Below are positions 1-9,045 of a stretch of DNA of 37,559 nucleotides, piece by piece (the stretch's first letter is position 1; each line of letters starts with the position of its first letter). The translations under genes and the position numbers were made by a program. The notes under the pieces were generated by a model. That model ran no database searches, was not told the DNA's origin, and saw nothing but the letters and a program-made list of their open reading frames with translations. The stretch is from PVC group bacterium. GTDB taxonomy: Bacteria > Verrucomicrobiota > Kiritimatiellia > UBA8416. Location: NCBI GenBank assembly GCA_003567005.1, contig PXBF01000090.1:1-37559 (forward strand), given 5' to 3'.

Positions 1-953
1 ATGACGCGTACGGTGACGAAGCGCTCTTGGCGCTGGGGCACGACAGGTTCGCCATTGAGAATCGGGCGTCCAATGTCGGGTACAGGTGATTGGGCTTTTT
101 CAATCTGATCCAGCCCTTCGAGTTCCTTTTCCTGCATAATCTCGAGCAGCAGATCCCCAAAAGCTTCTGCGCCCATTTCATCGACCACGACCTTTAGGCG
201 TCCGAATGCGCGTTTGCGCCGATTGCCATAGCGGCGAAATGCTTCAACGGCTGCTCGTGTGACTTCAACAACCAATGCTTCGGGCACCCAGTCGAAGATG
301 ACTTTCGCGAGATGGGGGCGTGCCCCCAAGCCCCCACCCGCATGATACTTCCAGCCGGTGACACCATCGCGCTCGACAGGAACCCAGCCTTGGCAATTCA
401 TCAAGGTCTGTGCTCCCGCTTCATTGGTGCAGGCTACACTGATTTTGTGTTTACGGGGTAGGTTGCGTTGATTCTGGATTTCATCATCTTCAGCAATCAA
501 TTTGATGATGCGTTCGGCATCGCCCGTCCTATGTGCGCTATCGCTTGTAAGGGAGGAACCAACCACATTACGGGCCACATCCCCACAGGCATTTTTGGTA
601 GTGATGCCGACTTCGGCCATGCCTTCGAGAATCTTGTAGATGTCTTGTTGGCGGATCCAGTGAAACTGTAGCGTTTGCCGTGTTGTGATGCAGAGCTCGC
701 CTTGACCAAATGTCTCAGCGAGATCGACTGCCCGCTGAAATTGTTTTTGCGTCATGCGGCCGCCTGGTGTGACGACGCGAATCATGAAGAAACCTGGTTG
801 CAGTTGTGGATACACACCAGACCATTTATACATGGCTATTTCGTTTGGGGAAATGGATGCAAGCGGGCGCTTGGCAATTTCCCGGAAATTGAAATCGCAC
901 CCTATTTCAATCTTATCACGTTCGACCTGTGTCAGGTCTTCTTTGGCTGGCAT
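1..953 (-). CDS. Nitrite/sulfite reductase (ferredoxin-type sirohaem protein), N-terminal part
   Basis: The gene runs off the left edge, so only about 317 N-terminal residues are visible. ATG at 953 follows a good AAGAGGAG ribosome site. The protein reads through a typical Nir/Sir first half: a PGFFMIRV strand, PGGRMT, the LCITTRQTLQFHWI block and NACGDVARNV, which match the ferredoxin-like half-domain and first part of the sirohaem/4Fe-4S domain of this family. The CxxxxxC/CxxxC cluster motifs would lie beyond the edge. Members reduce nitrite or sulfite by six electrons using sirohaem and an iron-sulfur cluster in the cytoplasm. The sequence seen does not decide between nitrite and sulfite. 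It is divergent from a fused gene whose CobA domain would make the sirohaem precursor, which fits a functional link. Confidence 0.85.
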   Translation of the reverse strand, partial: MPAKEDLTQVERDKIEIGCDFNFREIAKRPLASISPNEIAMYKWSGVYPQLQPGFFMIRVVTPGGRMTQKQFQRAVDLAETFGQGELCITTRQTLQFHWIRQQDIYKILEGMAEVGITTKNACGDVARNVVGSSLTSDSAHRTGDAERIIKLIAEDDEIQNQRNLPRKHKISVACTNEAGAQTLMNCQGWVPVERDGVTGWKYHAGGGLGARPHLAKVIFDWVPEALVVEVTRAAVEAFRRYGNRRKRAFGRLKVVVDEMGAEAFGDLLLEIMQEKELEGLDQIEKAQSPVPDIGRPILNGEPVVPQRQERFVTVRV

Positions 954-1037
954 GGTCTTCTCCTCTTGTTACGATGAACAGTAATATGCTATCAAAAGGG
1001 CATCAGACATAGATGTAAATACTCGATTGCAACTATT

Positions 1038-1043
1038 ATTATA
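1038..1043 (-). promoter_or_regulatory. Possible -10 box for the nitrite/sulfite reductase gene
   Basis: On the minus strand the bases read TATAAT within an AT-rich stretch about 85 bases before the start codon at 953. No convincing -35 box is seen at the matching spacing, so this is weak. Confidence 0.25.
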
Positions 1044-1192
1044 CATATTATTTACACGTACATTTTAGTAGTGTTTCGGTGGCGGCAAAAAAAGATCCCA
1101 CCGTGCTTTGGAGAACGTGGTGGCACTCGCCACAAACGCAACGTTTGCCTCCACCGACACTAAGGTCAGTGGGCGGCGAGAAATGGAATAGA

Positions 1193-3244
1193 ATGCGTGC
1201 CATATTGAAAATAGGGAGTCGTGATAGTCAACTGGCGCAGGTGCAGTTTGGCGAGGCGCAAGCGCTTTTGCAGGGTTTGCTACCTTCGCTGGATATTTCG
1301 CCCGTATGGTTTTCCAGTCCCGGGGACCGTGATCAGCAGACTGGTCTGGAGGAGGCTCCTGCAGATTTCTTTACACGGGATTTGGATGACGCTGTTCGTG
1401 ATGGGGGCATTGATTGCGGGTTGCATAGTGCCAAGGATTATCCGGATCCTGCTTTGGAAGACATGGATTGGTTCTGGTTGCCTTGTGCGCATGATACTGG
1501 GGATGTTCTTGTCGGCAGTTCGAGGCCTTGTGTGATTGGCGTCAGCAGTGCACGCCGTCGGGAGTATGCCGAACGGGCATTCCCGGAAGCTGCACTGCGC
1601 CCGATTCGTGGCACGATTGAACGACGATTGGAGCAGATGGATGCTGGTGCTTTTGATGCCATTATCATGGCCGGCGTTGCGTTGGAACGTTTGGGGTTGC
1701 AGAATCGGATCACACGGTGGATACCCAAGGAGGAATTGCCAACTCCTGCAGGTCAAGGGTCATTGCTGGTATCCTTTCGTGCTGGTGATGTTCGTATGCA
1801 GCGGTTGCGTTCGCTTTTTGTGAGGGCCGTCATTTTGGCTAGTGCGGGGACCAGTGTCGAGACTTGCAGCATGGGTGTTGTGAATGAACTGAAGCAGGCA
1901 GATGTTTGTTTATATGACGCCTTGCTGGATCAGCGTCTGTTGCAGTATTTACCGGTACATGCTGAAGCAATATATGTGGGAAAACGTAGCGGAAAGCATA
2001 GTCACAGCCAGCAGGAAATTTGTGAACGTCTGACAACGTATGCGCGTATGGGGCGACGTGTGGTTCGGCTGAAGGGTGGTGATGCGGGCATGTATGGCCG
2101 CTTGGCAGAGGAGGTGGATGCGCTGGATGCCTTGGCATTGCCATATCGTGTGTTGCCGGGGGTTAGTAGCGTGCATTGTGCGACGACCGGGACGGGATTG
2201 TTGCTGACGCGTCGTGGCATTACTGATCGTATTCATATATTAAGCGGTCATAAGGAAAAGGCGCATCATCCGCGGTCTGATGGTACGCAGACTGAAGCAA
2301 TTTTTATGGGCACGCGCTGTCTGGCTGATATTGTGGGAGAGAGGTTGTCGATGGGCTATGCTCGTTCAACCCCGATTGCGCTGGTTTGGGCGGCGGGCTT
2401 GCCGGAAGAACAGATTGTGTGTGGGACACTGGCGGATATTGTCGATGTGGTCCGCGGGGTCGAAACGGGGGGTGCACCGGGACTGATTCTGATTGGGCCG
2501 GCGATGGATGCAAAATATCGTTATCGCGAACATGGCGCATTGCGTGGTATGCGTGTTTGGGTGACATGCAGTGCGGATGTACAGGAACGCGCTTGCAACG
2601 CTGTTCGAGATTATGGTGGTAAGCCCGTATCCTTACCTCTGATTCGTTTGAGACCGATTGATGTGGAGCTTAATTGGCAATTATACGATTGGCTCATTCT
2701 GACATCGCCAGCCGCTGTACGTTGTCTTGTTGCGCGGGAGATTGACTTGCGTTCCTTGCCGAAAATCCTGTGTTGTGGTCCGGGCACAGCTAGAGCATTA
2801 GGGCGGGTGCATATCAAATGTGATGCGCTGCCTGCGGGTTCGTTCAGCACGGATGGAGTGCTGGAAGAGGCGAAGCAGATTGTCGCGAAAGGGGCGCGGG
2901 TATTGCGTATTCGTTCGGATCAGGCTGGCGAAGGGCTTGCCATCGCACTGCGGGACGCCGGGATGCTGGTTGATGATGTGGTTATTTCGCAAAATGAAAT
3001 CTTGCATGTGCAGCATCCGCCGTGTGATGCCGTATTTTTCGCCAGCGCTTCGGCAGTAGATGCATATATCACTCAATTTGGCAAGGAGCAACTTGCAGAT
3101 AAGATGATTGGCATCATGGGGCACAAGGAGGCAGAGCGGTTGCGCGCAGCGGGGATTTGTGATGTGCGCATTTCAAAGATCTACACATTAAATGGTGCCG
3201 TTGCCACGATGGCGGCTGGTATGATTGAGAAGGAGTGGGTATGA
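1193..3244 (+). CDS. HemC (domains 1-2) - CobA/SUMT - HemD fusion protein
   Basis: A 683-residue fusion covering three consecutive steps of tetrapyrrole synthesis. Residues 1-200 are hydroxymethylbilane synthase domains 1 and 2: SRDSQLAQ, HSAKDYP with catalytic Asp82, SSARRR with the paired arginines, IRGTIERRL and PTPAGQG. The usual third domain, with the cysteine that holds the dipyrromethane cofactor, is absent. Residues 208-440 are a uroporphyrinogen-III C-methyltransferase: GKRSGKHS, RLKGGDAGMYGR, LPGVSS and GTLADI. Its first glycine-rich loop is altered to ASAGTSVE. Residues about 448-683 look like uroporphyrinogen-III synthase. The frame stays open upstream to a GTG at 1079, but the HemC homology begins at ATG 1193, so I use that; the ribosome site (GGCGAG) is weak and distant. 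The stop overlaps the start of hemB. Expected products are uroporphyrinogen III and precorrin-2, feeding haem and sirohaem. Confidence 0.85.
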   Translation: MRAILKIGSRDSQLAQVQFGEAQALLQGLLPSLDISPVWFSSPGDRDQQTGLEEAPADFFTRDLDDAVRDGGIDCGLHSAKDYPDPALEDMDWFWLPCAHDTGDVLVGSSRPCVIGVSSARRREYAERAFPEAALRPIRGTIERRLEQMDAGAFDAIIMAGVALERLGLQNRITRWIPKEELPTPAGQGSLLVSFRAGDVRMQRLRSLFVRAVILASAGTSVETCSMGVVNELKQADVCLYDALLDQRLLQYLPVHAEAIYVGKRSGKHSHSQQEICERLTTYARMGRRVVRLKGGDAGMYGRLAEEVDALDALALPYRVLPGVSSVHCATTGTGLLLTRRGITDRIHILSGHKEKAHHPRSDGTQTEAIFMGTRCLADIVGERLSMGYARSTPIALVWAAGLPEEQIVCGTLADIVDVVRGVETGGAPGLILIGPAMDAKYRYREHGALRGMRVWVTCSADVQERACNAVRDYGGKPVSLPLIRLRPIDVELNWQLYDWLILTSPAAVRCLVAREIDLRSLPKILCCGPGTARALGRVHIKCDALPAGSFSTDGVLEEAKQIVAKGARVLRIRSDQAGEGLAIALRDAGMLVDDVVISQNEILHVQHPPCDAVFFASASAVDAYITQFGKEQLADKMIGIMGHKEAERLRAAGICDVRISKIYTLNGAVATMAAGMIEKEWV

Positions 3245-4224
3245 ATGGATTTCCCGATGTACGGATGCGACGTTTGCGATCGACGAAGGGCCTACGAGGA
3301 CTGTTGGATCCGTCGCCACCGCCATGGCGTTCGCTGATTTGGCCGGTGTTTCTGGTGGAGGGCAAAGGTCAAAAAGAGGTCATTGCATCGTTACCCGGCC
3401 AATACCGTTATAGTGTTGATGCGCTTTGCGAGGATCTACAGCCACTGGTGGCAGGTGGGCTTGGTGGCATTCTTTTGTTCGGAGTGCCTTCTGATGAGGC
3501 AAAGACGGAGGATGGCGCATCGGCCACTCACGCGACGGGTATCCTTCCGCATGCCGTAGCGCAGATAAAAGAAATATTTCCATATCTTCCGGTTTTTACG
3601 GATGTGTGTTTATGCAGCTACACGCGTCACGGACATTGCGGACCACTAAAGAATGGAAGCGTGGACAATGATCGTGCACTGGCTTTGCTTGCGCAGACGG
3701 CACGTACACATGCTGCCGCTGGAGCGGATGGTGTAGCCCCGAGTGCAATGATGGATGGGCAGGTGCAAGCCATTCGCGCGGCTCTGGATGAAGCAGGTTT
3801 GCAACAAACGATCATTGTGAGTTATGCGGTCAAATTTGCTTCGGCCTGCTATGGACCGTTTCGGGATGCGGCCGCGAGTGCGCCGCAGGAGGGCGATAGG
3901 CTGGGGTATCAGATGGGGCCGGGATCGGTGGCAGAGGCTTTGCGAGAAGCCGCATTGGATGAGCAGGAGGGGGCGGATATTCTGATGGTGAAACCTGCGA
4001 CGTTTTATCTGGATGTGATTGCTGCGGTTCGCGCACAATCGCAACTTCCCTTGGCTGCCTATAATGTAAGCGGGGAGTATACGATGCTGCATGCGTTGGC
4101 ACAAGCTGGCGGCGGTGATTTGTATGCGTTGGTGCGCGAGAATTTACTGGCAATGCGGCGTGCTGGTGCGGATATTCTGATTACCTATTGGGCGAATCAA
4201 TACGAGGCGATTTATGAGGCATGA
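3241..4224 (+). CDS. hemB: Delta-aminolevulinic acid dehydratase (porphobilinogen synthase)
   Basis: HemB condenses two 5-aminolevulinate molecules to porphobilinogen in the cytoplasm. The 327-residue product has normal length. The metal site TDVCLC...HGHCG (Cys123, Cys125, Cys133) is the zinc-type cysteine triad rather than the Asp-rich magnesium type. Both Schiff-base lysines are present: Lys198 in SYAVKFAS and Lys251 in LMVKPA. The CYGPFRDA and YNVSGEY motifs are also conserved. ATG 3241 overlaps the stop of the upstream fusion (ATGA) and sits after AAGGAG; an in-frame GTG six bases earlier is less likely. It is translationally coupled to the hemC-cobA-hemD fusion and overlaps hemL by 11 bases. 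Confidence 0.96.
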   Translation: MNGFPDVRMRRLRSTKGLRGLLDPSPPPWRSLIWPVFLVEGKGQKEVIASLPGQYRYSVDALCEDLQPLVAGGLGGILLFGVPSDEAKTEDGASATHATGILPHAVAQIKEIFPYLPVFTDVCLCSYTRHGHCGPLKNGSVDNDRALALLAQTARTHAAAGADGVAPSAMMDGQVQAIRAALDEAGLQQTIIVSYAVKFASACYGPFRDAAASAPQEGDRLGYQMGPGSVAEALREAALDEQEGADILMVKPATFYLDVIAAVRAQSQLPLAAYNVSGEYTMLHALAQAGGGDLYALVRENLLAMRRAGADILITYWANQYEAIYEA

Positions 4225-5473
4225 TTGGTATGAGCGGGCGCAGCGGGTGATTCCGGGGGGGGTCAATAGTCCGGTGCGGAGTTTCGGTTCTGTTGGTGGT
4301 GAGCCTGTGTTTGTCAAGCGCGGGGCGGGGAGTCGGATTTATACGGAAGATGGTCGAGAGCTGATTGATTGTTGTCAATCATGGGGGGCATTGCTGTTTG
4401 GTCATGCGCATCCCATGATTATGGATGCTGTTGCAGATGCTTTGGAGAGGGGAACATCGTTTGGTATTGCCACGGCGCGTGAAGTTGCGTTTGCAGAAAT
4501 GCTGTGCTGTCTTGTTCCTGAAATGGACATGGTGCGAGCGGTTAACTCCGGCACGGAGGCCGTGATGACTGCGGTGCGGGTAGCACGCGGCTATACGGGG
4601 CGTGATTGTGTCGTGAAATTCGATGGCTGCTACCACGGTCATAGCGATGCCATGCTGGTGAAGGCTGGCAGTGGGCTATTGAGTGGGGCAGAGAGCTCGT
4701 CGGCGGGCGTGCCTGCGGCTACGGCGGCTGATACCTTGGTGGTTCCCTACAATGATCTTGATGCAGTAAGAACCGTCGTGCAGAACCGTGGAAAGGATAT
4801 TGCTGCGATTATCGTGGAGCCCGTTGCCGCCAATATGGGGTTGGTATTACCACAACCCGGTTTCTTAGAGGGATTGCGTACATTATGCGACGAAGTCGGG
4901 TGTTTACTGATTTTTGATGAGGTCATTACCGGGTTCCGCTTTGGGCCTTCTACCTATGGCCATCTTTGTGGCGTGCCAGCGGATCTTACTTGTCTGGGCA
5001 AAATTATTGGTGGAGGTCTTCCCATGGCAGCCGTGGGAGGGCGGAAGGCGGTGATGGAACTTTTGTCGCCATGTGGGCCGGTATACCAGGCGGGTACGCT
5101 TAGCGGGAATCCCTTGGCGGTGAGTGCCGGGCTGGCGATGCTTCAATTGTTGGCTGACGGATCGATTTACGAGCAGTTAGAGAAGCTTGGAGAGGCATTG
5201 GCGCAGAACGTGTCGGCGGCGAAGCCAAACGTTTTCCTTCAGCGACGGGCTGGAGCCTTTACCCCGTTTATCAGCGATACTGCACCCAACAACCTGGCAG
5301 ACGTTCAAGCGACGCGTCATGCAGACTATGCGCAGCTTTTCCAGCATGCGCTTTCCAAAGGCGTTTATTTGCCACCATCGCCTTTTGAAACGGCATTTCT
5401 CAGCGCGGCGCATACGCGAGAGGATATTGCGGTGATTGCCAGTGCTTTGTCTGATTTTCAGGATGGGCGATAA
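4214..5473 (+). CDS. hemL: Glutamate-1-semialdehyde 2,1-aminomutase
   Basis: This is the PLP enzyme that converts glutamate-1-semialdehyde to 5-aminolevulinate, the last step of the C5 route. Its 419 residues are close to the usual 425-430. Visible motifs are GGVNSPVR near the N-terminus, NSGTEAVMTA, CYHGHSDA, LIFDEVITGFR and the PLP-lysine segment LGKIIGGGLP with Lys263. ATG 4214 lies inside the end of hemB and is preceded by a GAGGCG site. The gene order hemC/cobA/hemD-hemB-hemL supplies most of the early pathway. Glutamyl-tRNA reductase (hemA), needed before HemL, is not in the window. Confidence 0.96.
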   Translation: MRHDWYERAQRVIPGGVNSPVRSFGSVGGEPVFVKRGAGSRIYTEDGRELIDCCQSWGALLFGHAHPMIMDAVADALERGTSFGIATAREVAFAEMLCCLVPEMDMVRAVNSGTEAVMTAVRVARGYTGRDCVVKFDGCYHGHSDAMLVKAGSGLLSGAESSSAGVPAATAADTLVVPYNDLDAVRTVVQNRGKDIAAIIVEPVAANMGLVLPQPGFLEGLRTLCDEVGCLLIFDEVITGFRFGPSTYGHLCGVPADLTCLGKIIGGGLPMAAVGGRKAVMELLSPCGPVYQAGTLSGNPLAVSAGLAMLQLLADGSIYEQLEKLGEALAQNVSAAKPNVFLQRRAGAFTPFISDTAPNNLADVQATRHADYAQLFQHALSKGVYLPPSPFETAFLSAAHTREDIAVIASALSDFQDGR

Positions 5474-5618
5474 CATCCGTTTTTACTTTTGCCTGCATTG
5501 AGCGGCTGATCGCTTCAGAACATACACAAGGTCAAAGGCAGCATGACCGCGAGAAGATAAACTTGCGGGTGTTGGTGTTAGCGGCTAGTGTACGCGGTTT
5601 TATACCCGAAAGGATCGT

Positions 5619-7265
5619 ATGAGTGATTTTGCGCAAATGGCGCTTTCTGAACCGATTGTTAGGGCAATCGGGGAATTGGATTTTGTTACCCCGACACCCG
5701 TGCAGGAGGCCGTGATTCCGGTATTGCTGGAAGGCCAGCGCAATATGATTGCGTTGGCACAGACGGGAACCGGTAAAACCGCGGCTTTTGGTTTGCCTTT
5801 GCTTGAGCGGATTCATCTGCATCAGAAAGTCGTGCAGGCCGTTGTGCTATGTCCGACGCGGGAATTGTGTTTGCAAGTATGTGGTGATCTGAAATCGTTC
5901 GCGAAATACATACGTGGTTTGCAAATTGCTGCTATATATGGTGGTGCCTCTATTTCCGGGCAAATGCGTGCCTTGAAAATGGGGTCACATGTATTGGTGG
6001 CAACGCCAGGGCGCTTGCATGATTTGTTGCGCAGGGAGGCGGCCGATTTATCACATGCGGCGTGCGTGGTATTAGATGAAGCCGATGAGATGCTGGGGAT
6101 GGGGTTTGAAGAAGATCTGAAGGCGATCATGGCTGCGATTCCCGGTCAGGTACAGAAGCTCTTGTTCTCTGCCACGATGCCGAAGTCGTTGGCGGCCTTG
6201 GTGCAGGCATTCGTAAAGGATCCGATTGAAATTGCCATAGGCGAACGTGGGGCAGGTGCTGAGACCGTTGAACATCATGTCTATGTGATGGAGGAGCGGG
6301 ATCGATATCAGGCACTACGTCGTATTGTGGATGCGGAGCCTGATATTTATGGTTTGATATTCTGTCGCACGCGACAGGAGACCCAGGATGTTACTGATGC
6401 GCTGACGCGTGATGGGTATCGTGCAGACGCGCTGCACGGTGATCTTTCCCAGTTACAGCGCGATCGGGTGATGCAGGCTTTTTCCAAGCGTCAAATCCGT
6501 TTGCTGGTAGCGACGAATGTGGCGGCTCGCGGCTTGGATATCAGTGATTTAGATCATGTTATCAGTTTTCGTTTGCCGGATGCATTGGAGGGGTATACGC
6601 ACCGCAGTGGACGTACAGGGCGCGCGGGTCGGCATGGGATATCCTCGGTATTGATTACCCCGAGGGAGCGTTCGAAAATTCCTTTTCTGGAGCGGTCCTT
6701 AGGGTGCAAGTTTCTGGTGCAGCCGGTGCCGGATGGGAAAACGGTTTGCGGTGTTCGCATTGCGGCCTGGTTGGAACGTATGCGACTGGATACGGATGCG
6801 GAGCAGCGCATTGCTCCTTTCATGCATGGCATTTTTGCGCAATTGGAAAGTATGTCGCGTGAGGAAGTGATTACGCGGTTATTATCTGTGCAGTTTGCTG
6901 ATCTTTTGGAGCATTACCGCTCTGCGCCTGATTTGAATGCACGCAGTGTGGATCTGTCTGCCCGTTCTCTTTCTGGCAGGCGTGGCGGGAGGTCCCGTCC
7001 CCGTTCTCGCAAGCCTGTTGCGCCGCGTCCGATGCAAGTACATAAGCCGAAACGGGCCAAGCGTGACGATGAGCCATTGAAGGGAACGCCGAAGAAAAAG
7101 GCATCGGTTCCCCGCAAGGAGAAGAAGAGCGGTCGCATGGATGCTGCAAAAACGGTTACGAAGCGCGGCCAGCCGCGTGATGCCAAAAAGCAAAAAAAGG
7201 ACGATACGCCAGCGTGGGTGCGGGAAGTGATGCAGGGTGGCAAGGGTAAGAAGCGTAAGCGGTGA
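5619..7265 (+). CDS. DEAD-box ATP-dependent RNA helicase
   Basis: A 548-residue cytoplasmic RNA helicase of the DeaD/CsdA type. Motifs in order are the Q-motif region TPVQ (about 26-29), Walker A AQTGTGKT (47-54), PTREL (80-83), TPGR, DEAD (153-156), SAT (184-186) and HRSGRTGRAG. Motif V reads ATNVAARG, with Asn300 where bacterial paralogues usually have Asp. Two RecA-like domains cover about 1-370. A middle region resembles the DeaD dimerisation part, and the last about 100 residues are a Lys/Arg-rich disordered tail likely to contact RNA. ATG 5619 follows AAAGGA. Likely roles are ribosome assembly and RNA remodelling, as for CsdA. It stands alone, 145 bases after hemL. Confidence 0.92.
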   Translation: MSDFAQMALSEPIVRAIGELDFVTPTPVQEAVIPVLLEGQRNMIALAQTGTGKTAAFGLPLLERIHLHQKVVQAVVLCPTRELCLQVCGDLKSFAKYIRGLQIAAIYGGASISGQMRALKMGSHVLVATPGRLHDLLRREAADLSHAACVVLDEADEMLGMGFEEDLKAIMAAIPGQVQKLLFSATMPKSLAALVQAFVKDPIEIAIGERGAGAETVEHHVYVMEERDRYQALRRIVDAEPDIYGLIFCRTRQETQDVTDALTRDGYRADALHGDLSQLQRDRVMQAFSKRQIRLLVATNVAARGLDISDLDHVISFRLPDALEGYTHRSGRTGRAGRHGISSVLITPRERSKIPFLERSLGCKFLVQPVPDGKTVCGVRIAAWLERMRLDTDAEQRIAPFMHGIFAQLESMSREEVITRLLSVQFADLLEHYRSAPDLNARSVDLSARSLSGRRGGRSRPRSRKPVAPRPMQVHKPKRAKRDDEPLKGTPKKKASVPRKEKKSGRMDAAKTVTKRGQPRDAKKQKKDDTPAWVREVMQGGKGKKRKR

Positions 7266-7311
7266 GGCCGGGAAGCCGGAGAGACAAGATCCCCCTGGCT
7301 TGGTGCGATCC

Positions 7312-7346
7312 TACCGGCCCCGACTCCCTGCGAGGTCGGGGCGGTA
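7312..7346 (+). terminator. Hairpin after the RNA helicase gene
   Basis: The arms TACCGGCCCCGAC and GTCGGGGCGGTA pair with one bulged G around a 10-base loop, 46 bases after the helicase stop. There is no T-run after it, so it is a strong GC stem rather than a textbook intrinsic terminator. It lies between two convergent genes and could act in either direction. Confidence 0.45.
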
Positions 7347-7397
7347 GTGAAGAAAGTTGAGAAAAGGAGCTTCAGCGCTTTTCATCAACGTTTACCT

Positions 7398-7418
7398 CCA
7401 CCGGGATGAACCCGGTGG
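7398..7418 (-). terminator. Hairpin after gdhA
   Basis: A perfect 8-bp stem CCACCGGG/CCCGGTGG with a 5-base loop begins 17 bases past the gdhA stop. No clear U-run follows on either strand, so termination is probable but not certain. Confidence 0.45.
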
Positions 7419-7434
7419 GCGGTGCAGCGAATGG

Positions 7435-8793
<1,359 letters not shown>

Positions 8794-8834
8794 TTACTCT
8801 GCTCATTGTCTGAAAAAAAGTGGACTGCGATAAT

Positions 8835-8850
8835 CGGCAATATGTTGCCG
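8835..8850. promoter_or_regulatory. Inverted repeat CGGCAA-N4-TTGCCG upstream of gdhA
   Basis: A perfect 6-bp dyad, 63 bases before the gdhA start codon, in the likely promoter zone. It shares GGCAA/TTGCC arms with a second dyad at 8901-8914. This looks like an operator for a dimeric regulator, which I cannot name. Confidence 0.45.
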
Positions 8851-8900
8851 GATGGCAAAACAAAAAAAGCCAGTATTGTTGTTTTACACCTAAAAAGATG

Positions 8901-8914
8901 TGGCAAAATTGCCA
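8901..8914. promoter_or_regulatory. Inverted repeat TGGCAA-N2-TTGCCA
   Basis: A perfect 6-bp dyad centred 65 bases (about six helical turns) from the dyad at 8835-8850. It lies between gdhA and the divergent membrane-protein gene, so it could serve either. Confidence 0.4.
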
Positions 8915-9045
8915 TAAATAGTGTTTTCGAGTAGTGGTTGAAGGATGCCACCAGATTAAGGCTGGTTGGCTGTAGACCTTTCGTGGATTATGTTTCTTGT
9001 GTTCATGATTGTTTATTTCCATAAGTTGGATTAGTATCTATCCTT

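Noticed and set aside
1079..1192. N-terminal extension of the HemC fusion from GTG 1079
   Set aside because: The 38 extra residues have no match to HemC and a Trp/Pro/Arg-rich composition; homology begins exactly at ATG 1193.
6517..6519. Asn300 instead of Asp in helicase motif V as a sign of inactivity
   Set aside because: This position varies among active DEAD-box proteins (Asn, Ser and Ala occur in eukaryotic members), and all other motifs are intact.
8855..8880. Sigma-54-like promoter (GG...GC) upstream of gdhA
   Set aside because: On the minus strand the GG and GC elements are 13 bases apart instead of 10, so they do not fit the -24/-12 spacing.
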